From: Symbiodinium natans
Taxonomy: Eukaryota; Sar; Dinophyceae; Suessiales; Symbiodiniaceae
Direction: 5' to 3'
Length of the DNA stretch: 64,000 bases
Assembly: GCA_905221605.1 (NCBI GenBank)
Contig: CAJNDS010002232.1
Location: 265,246 to 329,245 of the forward strand
In this document: piece after piece, positions 1-11,427 of the stretch
Numbering within the stretch: the stretch's first letter is position 1
Layout of the letters: each line of letters starts with the position of its first letter
Notes under the pieces: model-generated
The model's input: the letters and a program-made list of their open reading frames with translations, nothing else
Told to the model about the DNA's origin: nothing
Databases searched by the model: none
Translations under genes and position numbers: made by a program

Positions 1-54
1 GAGGGTTTTGGGGCTTTGGGCGTTCAGGTTGCCTAAAGGGCTTGAGGGTCTTCG

Positions 55-159
55 TTGGGATGTTCCCCCTTGTATTCCTAACAGTCCTGAATAGAGTTTA
101 GAATGGGGGGTACTATAATCTCTACTAAGGACTGTTAGTATAAGTCGGGAACATCCCAA
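55..159. mobile_element. Inverted-repeat element family A, copy 1
   Basis: About 105 bp with imperfect terminal inverted repeats of about 30 bp, TTGGGATGTTCCCCC at the left end and its complement at the right, and an AT-rich centre. It encodes nothing. Six further copies lie at 1269-1372, 11513-11615, 30212-30310, 33592-33671, 43045-43143 and 50393-50493. It looks like a MITE (non-autonomous DNA transposon). Copy 3 lies inside a predicted intron. Confidence 0.8.
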
Positions 160-480
160 TGATTACCGCTCAAGGGCTTTAGGGTCTCAGGAGTCTTCGG
201 GGTTTTAAGGTCTTAGGGGGGCATGAGCTTCCGCTGCGCGTAGGGCTTAAACCCTAAACCCTAAACGCTAAAAAAGGGCACGGTACGATGGGGCCTGGAG
301 GTTAGAGTTCCAAAGCGCTGCTGCCAGTTTCCCAGCAAAAAGGTTGAGGGCTTAGGGTAAACGATTTGGAGCCCTATGATTATCTCCGGCAACAAACACC
401 CTACACTCCTTAAACCCTAAACCCTAAACCCTAAACCCTATACACCCTAAACCCCGAACCCCCCCCCCCCCCCACCAAAC

Positions 481-537
481 CCGCAGAAGCTCAAAGCGAG
501 GTTCGTTGGACGCCCACGAGATGGCGCCTGTGAGGTC
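481..537 (-). CDS. Exon-like island, 19 codons
   Basis: On the minus strand the sequence TTTGCAG precedes an open 57-nt block reading DLTGAISWASNEPRFELLR, followed by GTTTGG. Both boundaries fit the AG/GT rule and the block starts and ends in phase 0. Telomere-like repeats flank both sides. The product is not recognised. The frame was chosen on composition. Confidence 0.45.
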
Positions 538-846
538 CTGCAAATTTAGGGTTTAGGGTTTAGGGTCTAGGGTCTAGAGTCTAGGGTTTAGGGTTTAGGG
601 TTTAGGGTTTGGGGTTTCGGGTTTAGGGTTTAGGGTTTAGGGTTTAGGGTCTAGGGTCTAGGGTCTAGGGTCTAGGGTCTAGGGTCTAGGGTTTAGGGTT
701 TAGGGTTTAGGGTTTGGGGTTTAGGGTTTAGGGTTTAGGGTCTAGGGTCTAGGGTTTAGGGTTTAGGGTTTAGGGTTTAGGGTTTAGGGTTTAGGGTTTA
801 GGGTTTGGGGTTTAGGGTTTAGGGTTTAGGGTTCAGGGGGTTCAAG

Positions 847-975
847 GGGGGTGTGACCCAAGGCTCCCGAATACTCCCCTACTCCCTAAGGCTCCCTGAG
901 GCTCCCTAAGCTTACCTAAGGTTCCCTGGGTACCTACCCCCATGAAACCCCCCTCCATTAAGAACCCTATAACAC
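847..975. mobile_element. Dispersed repeat family G, copy 1
   Basis: A CT-rich element containing ACTCCCCTACTCCCTAAG and GGTTCCCTGGGTACCTACC. It matches 42830-42955 over about 120 bp in the same orientation with scattered differences. Function unknown; two copies in the window. Confidence 0.6.
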
Positions 976-1268
976 CCACGTGCTGCAGGCAAAGGCTGCG
1001 AAAAACAACACCATGGAAGGGCCTCAAACCCCTAATGGCCACGTTTCAGAGGTTCAGGGTTTAGGGTTTGGGGTTTAGGGTTAGGGTTTAGGGTTCAGGG
1101 TTCAGGGTTCAGGGTTCAGGGTTCAGGGTTCAGGGTTCAGGGTTCAGGGTTCAGGGTTTAGGGTTTAGGGTTTGCGGTTTGGGGTTTGGGGTTAGGGTTT
1201 TAGGGTTCCGGGATGGCTCATCATCAGAGGCTGATTCGCCTTACCCTGCAATGGCTCTTAGGCTGTAG

Positions 1269-1372
1269 GTTGAGATGTTCCCCCTTCTACTCACTGTCCC
1301 TGTTGCGGATTCTCATGCCCCCAATTAGTAGTATCCCAATTAAGGACTGCTTGCATAGGGGGGAACATCCCA
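1269..1372. mobile_element. Inverted-repeat element family A, copy 2
   Basis: Second family A copy, with a divergent left end (GTTGAGATGTTCCCCC) and a conserved right end (GGGGGGAACATCCCA). It separates exon-like islands. Confidence 0.75.
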
Positions 1373-1388
1373 TGCTGTAGGGTTTGAC

Positions 1389-1449
1389 TTCTTGCAAACC
1401 ATCCGCCCTCACTCATCTCCGGTTGATACCCAGAAGAGCGCAAGAGCCC
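1389..1449 (-). CDS. Exon-like island, 20 codons
   Basis: Bounded on the minus strand by ACTAG on the 5' side and GTCAAACC on the 3' side. It reads GLLRSSGYQPEMSEGGWFAR plus one base. The composition is protein-like. Joining to its neighbours is not resolved, because phases do not match without an additional exon. Confidence 0.35.
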
Positions 1450-1505
1450 CTAGTCCCAAATCCCAAAACCCTTAGACCCCAAACCCTAAACCCTAAACCC
1501 TAAAC

Positions 1506-1584
1506 CCCACGACCACCAAGCGCAAGGGCGCTCCGACACGAAGTAGCGCATCGGCCAGGCACCAAAGGTGTGGAGAAACCCATC
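1506..1584 (-). CDS. Exon-like island, 26 codons, aromatic-rich
   Basis: After CTGACAG on the minus strand, 26 open codons begin DGFLHTFGAWPMRYFV and end with AWWSW. The following sequence GTTTAGGG is the telomere repeat itself, acting as a candidate GT donor. A second frame is also open, so the reading is provisional. Confidence 0.4.
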
Positions 1585-1757
1585 CTGTCAGGAGCGCAGT
1601 GCTGCGGTTTAGGGTTGAGGGAAAATAGGGTGACCATAGCTACAAATGGTTGAAGTCTTACATGGGGGTGTGTCTTCGAAGCTCACCCTAAACCCTAAAC
1701 CCTAAACCCTACACCCTACACCCTAAACCCTAAACCCTAAATGAAACCCTAAAAAAC

Positions 1758-1843
1758 TCGCAGCCCCCGCACCTCCATGCCGTCCAGAGACACAGAGTGG
1801 AGCGCCGCCTGCAGCTCTGGATGCCTCATCTTTGCTCGGCGGT
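1758..1843 (-). CDS. Exon-like island, 28 codons
   Basis: After CTCAATAG on the minus strand, the open frame reads RRAKMRHPELQAALHSVSLD and ends RGLR, then GTTTTTTAG. It is a charged, helix-like segment of unknown family. An alternative open frame exists. Confidence 0.4.
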
Positions 1844-2090
1844 CTATTGAGGAGCTAGGGTTTAGGGTATAGGATTTAGGGTTTCGGGTTTAGGGTTTAG
1901 GGTTTAGGGTTTAGGGTTTAGAGCTTAGGGTTTAGGACTCCGGTCCAAGGCCGACACCCCAAACCCTAAACCCTAAACCCTAACCCCTAAACCCTAAACC
2001 CTAAACCCTAAACCCTAAACCCTAAACCCTAAACCCTAAACCCTAAACCCTAAACCCTAAACCCTAAACCCTAAACCCTAAACCCTAAAC

Positions 2091-2866
2091 TCAAAGGCAT
2101 CCTGGCCGCTTGGCGAGGAATCGGCGGCATGCTTCAGCACGATCCTCGAGGCCGGCGTGGCTGCGGATGCCATAGCCCAGCGGCCATCTGGGCATGTGGG
2201 GAGCGTCGCCCTAAACCCCAAACCCTACCCTAAGCCCTAAACCCTAAACCCTAAACCCTAAACCCTAAACCCTAAACCCTAAACCCTAAACCCTAGACCC
2301 TCTAAACCCCAAACCCAAAACCCTAAACCACAGGCCCGGAAAGCTTTAGCTGCACATGAACCTTGAGGGATTTCAAGGAAACCCCAAGAAGTCACAATCC
2401 TAAACCGTAACCTGACAAGAACCAAGGAAGGAAAGTGCAGCGGAGTGGCAGGTCGTCTGCGTGGGCCTCCTGAAACCAGGGCGGGGGGGGCGGGGCTTGG
2501 GGGGTTTAGGGCCTCAACTTCAACCCTTCACTCCAATACTAGCCGTATGTCGCGAAGCCCCAAAACCCTTGGTGATATACCACTGAAGGGGCTTAGGGCT
2601 TCAGGCGGTTGAAAGGCTTGGAGGGCTGAAGGGAATTTCGGGGTTGGGGGCTTCAGGCTGCGGAATTAAACCCTAAACCCTAAACCCTAAACCCTAAACC
2701 CTAAACCCTAAACCCTAAACCCTAAACCCTAAACCCTAAACCCTAAACCCTAAACCCTAAACCCTAAACCCTAAACCCTAAACCCTAAACCCTAAGCCTC
2801 AGGGCCTACTCTCTCGAACGCCGCGAAGGTCCTGCAGGTAAACCATGGCGCAGAAGACGCCACGGT
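2091..2866 (-). CDS. Spliced gene fragment, five phase-compatible exons
   Basis: Minus-strand order: 2810-2866 (CCCCAG acceptor, GTAGGC donor), 2532-2582 (TTCAG, GTGAAG), 2412-2469 (TTTCAG, GTTACG), the 21-nt micro-exon 2329-2349 (GCAG, GTTTAG) and 2091-2187 (CCCAG, GTTTAG). Joined, they stay open for about 96 codons with phases 0-0, 0-0, 0-1, 1-1, 1-2. Pieces include FERWYITKGFGASRHTASIG, EAHADDLPLRCTFLPWFLS and GRWAMASAATPASRIVLKHA. The introns hold CCCTAAA arrays. No family is recognised. Exon calls are manual; a different frame of the first exon is also open. Confidence 0.45.
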
Positions 2867-3059
2867 CTGGGGAGGAGGGTTTAGGGTTTAGGGTTTATTA
2901 GGGTTTAGGGTTTAGGGTTTAGGGTTTAGGGTTTAGGGTTTAGGGTTTAGGGTTTGGGGTTCTTGCAGACTCCAAGCCTCAGAACCCTCAGTGCTACGGC
3001 CTCCCAAACAGAGTCGAGGCACCCGTATTAGGGTTGAGGGTTCAGGGTTTAGGGGCTCA

Positions 3060-4560
3060 TTTGGGGCTATCCGCCGACCCCGGCGGCGTGTTGGATGGTT
3101 TTGGGGGAGGGAACCCTCCCCCTCCCCTCCCTTACACCCCCGGGGGGTGGGTGGGGGGTCGGTGCACAATTTTTCATGGAGGACCGCGCCACCCGCACGA
3201 CGTAAACGCATCGACCATAGGCGGTTCACCTATTTTGCCCCGCACCCCCCCGCCGCCCAGCAGCCCCCCACACCCCCACACCAGCCCGCCCCTCCAGACC
3301 GACCGACTCGACTCGTGTTCGGGGGAAGGAATCGAGTTTTTTATGACACCCCAAAGCAGATATAGTCGTTTCCTAAACCCTAAGCCCCAAACCTATACCC
3401 TACAGCCCAACCAAACCTGCCCCAAAGGTCGAACCCAGAGCCCTAAGGCTACCCTAAAGACAAGAGCATTAGACCGGCTCAAAACCTGGAGTGAGGGTTC
3501 TTGAGGGATTAGGGTTCCGGGTATAGGGTGTGGGGTTTAGGGTTAGGGGTTTGGGATTTAGGGACTAGGGTTGAGGTTTCACGGGGGGGTTGCCTATGTT
3601 GCAACCTTACGCCAACCACTGAAACAGTTCGAAGCCTATTCCCACAACACGGCCTCAAACCCCCGAACCCTGGCTTGAGGGTTGAGAGGTTTCGGGCCTC
3701 TTGGGTCGGCGGCCTGAGCCGGAGGCTCCTAAATTCCGGTATATAGGGGCTATACAAGGTTTATATAGGGGTGATATGGGAGATAAGACTAGGGGTCCCT
3801 CCTTATACACCTTATCAAATGCACCGCTGATCTCTGAAAAGGTTCCCCCCCCCCCCCTGAGGTTTAGGGTTTAGGATTCAAGCTTCGAGTCTAATCAGCC
3901 GTGCCTCGAGCTTCCTGGAGAAAATGGGTCAGATCAGGCAGCTGTGCCGTGAACGGTGGTCAGGTGGATGTGGACGCCAAAAGAAACCTAGCGGCTAAGG
4001 GATTCGGGCTTAGGGGCTTGCTTGAACCCTAAACCCACAACCAATGCCTTTCGAGTTTAGGGTTTAGGGCTTAGGGTATGGAGTTTGGGGTTTGGGGTTT
4101 GGGGGTTTGGGGTTTGGGGGTTTAGGGGTTTGCGGTTTCGGGCTTAAGGGCTCAGGGGTTGGAGCCTTCGAGCTCAATGGGGATTTGCAGGGCTAGGTCC
4201 CCCCATGAACCCCAGCATGGTCAGAGCTGAAGCGGGCAGCTTATTCCCAAAACCCTAAACCCTAAACCCCCCCTTAAACCCACCCTTTAACTCCCCCTAA
4301 ACCTCCCTCTAAACCCCCTTAATCCCCCGCTTAACCCCCCCCCTCTAACCCTAAACCGTAAACCCAAATAGTAACTAGAGATTGCAGTTTAAGGGGCACC
4401 AGAAGCTCTGGGAGCCATAAGATTTAGGGTTTAGGGTTTGGGTTTAGGGTCTAGGGTCTAGGGTTTAGGGAATAGGGTTTAGGGCTTAGGGCTTAGGGCT
4501 TAGGGTTTAGGGTTTTGGGTATAAGCTGCCCCCTTCAGCTCTGACCTCTAGGTGAACTCC
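3060..4560. other. Stretch without a confident gene
   Basis: GC-rich islands, homopolymer C and G runs (3845-3856 and elsewhere) and decayed telomere-like repeats. A possible minus-strand exon lies at about 3165-3227 (AATAG acceptor, GTGCAC donor, VNRLWSMRLRRAGGAVLHEK). A 25-nt block ending in a GTAAGG donor lies near 3607-3632. ORFs of 80-156 codons here are probably translations of low-complexity DNA. Confidence 0.5.
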
Positions 4561-4564
4561 CAAC

Positions 4565-4833
4565 CAGGGATTTGCTCCTGCGACGATATCGACCTCGTGA
4601 CTCGTGCTAAAGAACAGCGACGGCCGTGTGTACCATGAGAATAACACTGAAACCTAAACCCCGTACTTATTAACCAATTACAACTGTACTTGCAACCCAC
4701 TGATAAGCCGCTTAAGTGTCATAACATGGAACAAGTACCATGAACCTCCAAGTAAACTCTAAAACCTACACCCTACGCGCGGTCCAAGGGTCACTTTGTG
4801 GCAGCCTTGCGCGCGGGCCTGCACAGGGCTTGT
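4565..4833 (-). CDS. Two joined exon-like islands
   Basis: 4795-4833 (TTTAG acceptor, GTGACC donor) reads TSPVQARAQGCHK, phase 0-0. 4565-4646 (TTTCAG acceptor, GTTGGG donor) reads 27 codons starting CYSHGTHGRRCSLARV. The intron between them contains a family B inverted-repeat element. Joined reading stays open for 40 codons. Product unknown. Confidence 0.4.
4662..4754. mobile_element. Inverted-repeat element family B
   Basis: About 93 bp whose ends read GTACTTATTAACCAATTA and CCATGAACCTCCAAGTAA, with internal inverted complementarity. Related copies are at 4938-5034, 16464-16570, 17413-17524 and 57183-57269, with a half copy at 27871-27895. The shared end is TACTTGGAGGTTCATGG. MITE-like. Confidence 0.7.
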
Positions 4834-5071
4834 CTAAAGAAGCTTTGGCCAATACTACTACTTGAAGGTTGAGGGTTTAAGGGTTCGGGTCGAGGGTTTA
4901 GGGTTGAGGGTTTAGGGTGTAGGGGTTAGGGTGCATGGGTACGTGTAAGGAGGGTTACAAGTAGCCTGGGTAAGGTTGTAACCATAGTTACCCTTCTCAT
5001 AACCCTACTTATCAGTACCCATGAACCTCCAGGTGCGGATATCATGAGCTGCATTCGAAGACCCAACCCCC

Positions 5072-5295
5072 CAGGCCCCGTAGATCTCCTGTGCCGGTTC
5101 CTCCTGACAAGTCACACGAAAATCGTTAAACAAAAAGTGTTCCAAAAAAAAAGGCACATGGCGCAAGGTGCAGGCCCCGTAGATCTTCTCTTCCGGTTCC
5201 TCCTGACAAATCACACAAAAAAAAACAGGCGCATGACGCAAGGTGCAGGCCCCGTGGCTTTCTTCTGGTTCTGCCTTAGAAATCACACAAAAAAG
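5072..5295 (+). repeat. Three-copy direct repeat, 74-99 bp units
   Basis: Copies start at 5072, 5171 and 5245 with CAGGCCCCGT and continue with a CGGTTCCTCCTGACAAATCACAC-like segment and an A-rich tract of variable length. The overlapping plus-strand 84-codon ORF repeats GPVDLLxRFLL three times only because of this. Function unknown. Confidence 0.8.
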
Positions 5296-5299
5296 TGAA

Positions 5300-7838
5300 G
5301 AAAGTCAAGCATAACAATTCATCGCAGTGTCCCGGCGGTGGATGATTTGGTTCAGTGACGACCTAAAGCAAAAAGATGTGAGGGCGAGCAAAGTCGGGCT
5401 CTTGCTGGCGGCGGTGGTGGTGGTGGAGGGTCTCCGCGGTAGGATGCCTGTGCGAGGAGTGGTTCGTATAGCACGCATGGTCTATCATCCTAACGGAAAA
5501 AAGACAATGAACACATAACCATAGGACGCACGCCTCCTCACTCCTCGCGTTTGCCAAGAGCACGGCCTCACATATAGGTATGAGGTATACATATAGGTAT
5601 ATGTACAGATAAGTATGCTCAACTGTCTAAAAAACACGAAAGCCTCTTCTTCGTGCAAGCGTCTCATCACCTGTTTCAAAAATGTTCAAAACGCTTGCCG
5701 CTCTCAATTGTGTTATGACAAGGCCTTTTGAACCACTGCCGAAACGTAGACACGCGCCCAGCAAGTGGCAAGCAGCCACATGTCTTCGCGCACTTTCTAT
5801 TCAACTGGCTTGAAACGGAAAACAGCTTGTTTCGAAATAACATTGTTTTTAAGGTATCATTAGGGTTTATAGGGTTTAGGATTTAGGGTTTAGGGTTTAA
5901 AGCTTAGGGCAAGCCATGGTAGCCTAGTAATAACCCAGAATCTTGCTTGTGTTTGAAGCCCCTGCAAAAAAAGTTTTTAGCCTGGCTTTTGCTTTGTTAC
6001 TTGAAGCCCTGTCGAAAATCAAGAAAGCAAGTGAGTCAATCGCACACATAAAACCGACCGAAGCCGAATGCAACAGAAATGAAATCACCCTAGGCTCTGA
6101 GCCCTATTACACTCTAAACCCCCTAAAACGCCCAAAAACTCAAACCCTAAAACCCTAGAATACTGTGGTAGCGATGCTTCCACCAATCGGCGCATGCATC
6201 CAAGACCATAACCCTAGTAGCTAGGGTTTAGGATTAAGGTTAAAGTTCAGGGAGTCATCACCTCGCGGAGCTCTTCCGAGCCCAAGAACATTATAAGTAT
6301 TAAATATGTCTATGTATATATGTATGAAGAAGAGGCAGCACCAGAGCTTCGCTCCTATTTATGCTATGTATATGATATGTATATCTATGCATGTATAAAT
6401 ATACAAAAAAGTATGTGTATATGTATATATGCGAGAGGGACCGTCATGCCTCAACAACATGTGCATATGATTTTTTGACAAGGACCTAAAATAAACTTAG
6501 GGGAAAAACTTGAGACTGTAGAGCCTGAAGCTATAAGGTCTAGTAAATAAAAACGACGGTAAAGACTAGAGACTACAGCAGCCGTAGCTATAAACCATGT
6601 ACTGCTGGGTTAGGGCCAGGGCGAGGGTAGGGTGCCCGGAATATTTTTTGTTGGCCTAGCCTATCTGGGCAGACGGGGGGTCACAGCGAGGGCGCTAACC
6701 CTGGACGCCGCCCGCCCAGGGAAAAAACAATGAAGATCTCCGGCCGACGATTTTTGTGTATTATAGTATATGCTACGAAACATACAAACCGCATTATATC
6801 TAGTTCTGTGGAGCAGCCTTTTTTTCATATTATGTCGGGAGCTTATAAATTAAGTATTTAAATTAAAAAACACAAAGTATATTACATTTATTTAGTTATT
6901 TATGTTTCTTGATTTGAAATAAACACTGAATCTGTCGCCATAAGTCAAAAAATCATTTACTCCCGAGATTTTAATTATAAATGAAGTTCAGGAATACATA
7001 ACTAAATCATATTGAACTAAACGAAGTCTACATAAATGACAAGTAAAATAAAATTATCAGATATGCATTTTCATATCACAGCGATGACTGATAAACATGT
7101 CTTGTATACGTGTTAATACCACGCACTTATAAATACACAAGCAAGAGAATGAGAATGCTGGTTAAGATAAAAAGTTAAGAAAAAACAAACTTACAAGAAA
7201 ATCAAACTAGACTTGTTGAAGTGCTTCGCATTAGTAAAGACCAGCAAGTTAGATCTAGGGGGCTTGTTTGGGTTTTACATAACAACATATCACCTCTTAC
7301 TTGCATCATAGGTTTAGGGCATAGGGTTTAAACATTAGACTTAATTTATTGGGGCTTTGGCAGTAGTATAGCTGAAATTAAGGCATTCAGTTGTATAGTT
7401 TAAAACAATCAATAATCATCACTGAAGATGGGTACTCACTGCTCTAGCTGTGAACCGAATGCGACAGACAATTGGCCTGGCACCTAAGTAGCTGACATAG
7501 AAGAAATAATGCGGCAAAGAAGTTTAGTACTCTTGATATAATTATAAACAAAAAACTGACATGCTGCGGCGTAAAGATCATGTCTCGAGAAACATATATG
7601 GAATATAAAACAAATCACATACGCAACATCAGGAGATGGAGTTGTGCTGTTTTCAGCAAACGCGTGCGCTGCTGCGAGAATGCATCGATTATCGGCGCTG
7701 GATCAATTGTTTATGGCAAAAACAGAAGAAACTGTATAAATACATCATTGTCTTTGTGTGGGATATACAACGGGGCAAGTTGAGATCCTCATCACGCGAT
7801 ATCTAGCGCCCAGCGCCGACTGTGCTGGTTACGGGCGC
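5300..7838. other. AT-rich stretch without a recognised gene
   Basis: Nearly free of telomere repeats. Alternating purine/pyrimidine ATGTATATAT-type tracts lie at 5575-5620 and 6300-6440. 6820-7210 is strongly AT-rich with poly-A and poly-T runs. Only short ORFs (60-71 codons) with no recognisable motif. Could be a long intron or intergenic; no RNA gene was recognised. Confidence 0.5.
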
Positions 7839-7870
7839 GGTTCCACCGGGCGACGAAGCCCGGTGGAACC
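7839..7870. other. Perfect 13-bp-stem hairpin
   Basis: GGTTCCACCGGGC, a 6-nt loop GACGAA, and the exact complement GCCCGGTGGAACC. It is a GC-rich palindrome within AT-rich surroundings and is not followed by a T run, so it does not look like a bacterial-type terminator. Possibly an element end or a cruciform site. Confidence 0.85.
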
Positions 7871-7983
7871 GGCGGTGAAACAGCGTAGGACCCGAAGGTC
7901 GAAAATTCATTGGTACCCGCAATCAGCAAGACAACCTTAGAACGCAAGTTGAAAAACAAATAAACAAACAAACAAACAAAACA

Positions 7984-8239
7984 ACAATTCGGAGCCTCGT
8001 TCTGGGCCGGCAGGGGATGCGCCATCTGCAACACGGAAGGTTTCACGCAGCAGCACCACGTCGCTCGCGCTCATGCGAGCAATCATGTCTCGCAGCCTTG
8101 CGCACCCCACTCGACCCAGAGTCCTGAGCATTATATACAAAAGTCTCTGCGCGGAAAATGTAACCGCCCGGCCCAACCAAACGAAGGGAACGCCGATTGC
8201 CTGGAGGAAGTTCAATAATTTAAACATCGAATAAGACAA
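7984..8239 (-). CDS. Exon-like ORF segment, unknown product
   Basis: The minus-strand frame begins MSYSMFKLLNFLQAIGVPFV, with an amphipathic then basic stretch (RLRDMIARMSASDVVLLRET) before running into a low-complexity AAAC repeat. A second short open block at about 8263-8315 (minus) reads SHDMLMKFADAYLAGSR and may be an upstream exon. No family recognised. Confidence 0.35.
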
Positions 8240-9112
8240 AGAAAATTAAGGTCTCGACGATCTCATCTGCTGCCTGCCAGGTAAGCATCTGCAAACTTCA
8301 TGAGCATGTCGTGAGAAGACATGCGCAATAAGCAAAAATAAACGATGAAGTTACCGATCAGAATGCTGTGTACATGAACATCTGCACGCGTAGCAATCAT
8401 ATACCTAAAGTACAAAATTGATGCTAAGAGACAGAGTCATAGATGAATACATTGCTAAGAACGTGTCTGAATCACTGCGCCTGAACTTGGCCAGGACCAG
8501 CATCCTCATCGCCGGTAATCAGGAGGCCTCGTCTTCGAAACACTATATGTCTGTTGCCAGCAAAGCTGACGCGAATCTGAGAACTTCACCGCTGTCGTCC
8601 AGGACCTGCTGAAAAAGACTCTCTATATTTATATATACACATAGATATATACACGCACATAAATATGACCATACACATATAGATGTATACATGCATACAC
8701 ATACTTACATCGTGAATCACACGCTCTTAAAATCATGACTTGGGGTCTAAGGCTGCAGGCCAAGGACATGAGAGTGCCCTTGCGACGGAGAAGGGTTTGC
8801 CACCCAATGCCTCGTCTTGGAACTTTTTATTATGCTGGGTATTGCAATGGAAACTGAGCAGGCATTTGTTTAGGGTTTAAAAATGTTGGTTTAAAATTTT
8901 GGGTTTAGGGGTTAGGATTTAGAGTTTTCACAAAAACACTATAAACAAATTAGCAAATTGGTTCGAGCTCTGACGCGGCAAGTGCTAGGCAAGAAACCAC
9001 TTCGTCACCGTGTTTGGCTCCACCCCTTGACGGTTGCGCCCTTGCCCCTCCGCTCGCATCGGGCATAAACCCCAAGCCCCTAAACCCTGAAACAAGTTCA
9101 ACCCGCTCCTTG

Positions 9113-9214
9113 TCACATCGAGCCAAGTCGCGAAAGCAGTGTTTCGTGCGGGCAGGGTGGTGGCACTGCCGCTGCAAAAGCCACTGACGCAATCAGCACC
9201 ACAAAGATTCCCAT
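9113..9214 (-). CDS. Possible first exon with a signal-like hydrophobic stretch
   Basis: From the minus-strand ATG at 9214: MGIFVVLIASVAFAAAVPPP then CPHETLLSRLGSM. The hydrophobic run resembles a signal peptide or membrane anchor. A following open block at about 8950-9070 (KHGDEVVSCLALAASELEPI) may be the next exon. Weak evidence. Confidence 0.3.
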   Translation of the reverse strand: MGIFVVLIASVAFAAAVPPPCPHETLLSRLGSM

Positions 9215-9334
9215 GGCGTCGTGCCCGCTGGGTTCAGCTGCCCGCAGATGTGTCGCACATGTGGGCAGGGCATTGTTATACAGAGATAAATGCTTGCATG
9301 TTGTTGCTGCGCATATGTGGTCGTTCACAGTAAC

Positions 9335-9860
9335 TCCATGAAGTTGTCTGGCTCAGAGCCATCTGCCGCGGTGCTTGCAGCAACCAGGAACGCGAACGCA
9401 TTGCTGGATGCACCAGGGAATTTCAGCCCTGTAGATTCAGGATTCCCTTAGCACCACGGCTTTTTACCCTGTGATGTAGGGGATGGTCCAGCGCCTCAGC
9501 AGAGGAGAAACCTTCGGAAAGTTTTGCTCAGCGGATGCAACACATTCCGGGAAATTTATTTGCATGCCATGTTCGCCGTACCGACCCGACACTTGGGTCA
9601 ACCCTACCTAAAGAACAAATTACCCTTGATAACCCTAGACCACAAACAATGCCCAAAGATATCGTGGAAATCTTCAGCCAAGTAAACCCCCTAGACCCCC
9701 CCTAAACCCCCCTAACCCCCCCTCCTAAACCCCCCTAAACCCTTAAACACCCCTTAAACCCCCTTAAACCCCCCTTTAACCTACCCCCCCTTAAATCCCC
9801 TCTAAACCCCCTAAACCTTAGGGTTTTCGAGTTAAGGGCCCCTGGCCTGGTCAAGCAGAT
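9335..9860. other. Stretch without a confident gene
   Basis: 9340-9600 is unique sequence with no clear exon. 9680-9820 is a decayed C-rich series of CCCCCTAAA-like units. Confidence 0.5.
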
Positions 9861-9867
9861 CTCTCAC

Positions 9868-9902
9868 CGCCATGTTCGCACCATCCACGGAGGACAGGGG
9901 CA
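9868..9902 (-). CDS. Short exon-like island
   Basis: GGCTGCAG acceptor, then PLSSVDGANMA, then GTGAGA, a good donor match. The frame also reads through (MAVRDLLDQARGP) to a stop at about 9838, so it could be a terminal exon instead. Confidence 0.35.
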
Positions 9903-9951
9903 CTGCAGCCTTTTGTAGGTTTCAAGCGTTGTAGGGTTTAGGGTTTAGGGT

Positions 9952-9965
9952 TGAGGGTTGAAGGT

Positions 9966-10046
<81 letters not shown>

Positions 10047-10048
10047 GG
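9952..10048 (+). repeat. Variant array GGGTTGA
   Basis: A homogeneous run of the heptamer GGGTTGA, one base different from the telomere unit, flanked by normal TTTAGGG units. Similar homogenised arrays occur at 33890-34010 and 54230-54440. Confidence 0.9.
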
Positions 10049-10567
10049 TTTAGGGTTTAGGGTTTAGGGTTTAGGGTTTAGGGTTTAGGGTTTAGGGGAG
10101 AATGCCCGGCACCCTAGACTCGGCCATCTACGTAGTAGGGTTTAGGGTTTAGGGTTTCGGGTTTAGGGTTGAGGGTTTAGGGTTTAGGGTTGAGGGTTTC
10201 GGGTTCAAGCCTTTTGCTATTAGAACAAGAACTTAACCCCTAACCCCGAACCCCCAAACCCCCCTCAAGCCCCAATATCCTAACCCTGAAAAGCGTATAT
10301 TTGAGGGCTGGATCTCTAGAATAACCCCTATGTGATCCCATGTATCAAACCCTAAACCTCATAAGCCACTCTCACCTTCAGCACCACTTTTCAAGTTCAT
10401 GGGGGGGGGGGGGGGCTTTACCTCGAGCTACAAGACCCCAGAGCAAGGCTATAACCAGCTTTAGCTGACAACCACAGCTAACGATGCGGAAGAAACACCT
10501 CCGAACCCCAAGCCGTAAACCCTAAACCCTAAACCCTAAACCCTAAACCCTATTTGAACCCCTGAAC

Positions 10568-10650
10568 CCACGAGTCGCAGCGACCCCTTTGTTGAATCCG
10601 AGATGCGTCGAGGGAAAGCTCCTGGGGATCGATCTCAGGATGGAAGAAGC
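10568..10650 (-). CDS. Exon-like island, 27 codons
   Basis: GTGCTTCCAG acceptor, then two phase bases and 27 codons beginning FFHPEIDPQELSLDASRI and ending RCDSW, then GTTCAG. No stop; typical soluble-protein composition. Family not recognised. Confidence 0.45.
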
Positions 10651-10862
10651 CTGGAAGCACTTAACCCTCTTAGGGTTTAGGGTTTAGGGTTTAGGGTTTA
10701 GGGTTTAGGGTTTAGGGTTTAGGGCTTAGGGTTTAGGGTGTAGGGTTTAGGGTTCAGGGTTTAGGGTACAGGGTTTAGGGCACAGGGTTTAGGGTTTAGG
10801 GTTTAGGGTTTAGGGTTTAGGGTTTAGGGTTTAGGGTTTAGGGTTAGAGGCCTGAAAAATTC

Positions 10863-10950
10863 GAATAGGTTTTGGGGGTTATTATAGTATAATTACAAAG
10901 GGGACATAAGGGAAGAATATTAGAAATTATTCCGACCCCTATCTTCATGC
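10863..10950. mobile_element. Dispersed repeat family H, copy 1
   Basis: Starts GAATAGGTTTTGGGGGTTATT and contains CATAAGGGAA. It matches 12100-12190 (AGAATAGGGTTTTGGGGGTTATT and CATAAGGGAATACTG). The second copy lies at the 5' end of a predicted intron. Confidence 0.6.
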
Positions 10951-11131
10951 CTTTTAGTGTGTTTGGGCTTTAGGGTTTGGGGTTTAGGGTTTCGGGGCTC
11001 GGCTTCGGGGACAAAATTTTGGGGTTCCGGGTTTTCGGGTTCGGGGGTTTAGAGTTTAGGGTTTGGCTTGGGTGTTGGTGTTAGGGCATTAAGGTTTAGG
11101 GTTTGGGTGTTTGGGTGTTTGATCAGGGCAA

Positions 11132-11240
11132 CAATTCGCGGACAAGCACCAGCAATTCCAGGACAAGCACCAACAAAATTCGCGGACAAGCACCAGCAAT
11201 TCGCGGACAAGCACCGAAAAACTCGCGGACAAGCACACCC
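11132..11240 (+). repeat. About 21-bp minisatellite
   Basis: Five imperfect copies of a unit like AATTCGCGGACAAGCACCAGC. Overlapping 60-90 codon ORFs on both strands come from this repeat. Confidence 0.85.
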
Positions 11241-11427
11241 AGACAGCCAGGCGGCGCTCGGGACAGCGGTCCGGGGGCCCCCCCAATGGGTGGGTAGGTC
11301 GATATTCGATACCGGAGTAAGGAGCGTTACTAGTGAAGGCTTGAGATGCTGAACCCTAAATCCTAAACCCTAAACCCTAAACCCTAAACCCTAAACCATA
11401 AACCCTAAACCCCAGCCCTAAACCCTC

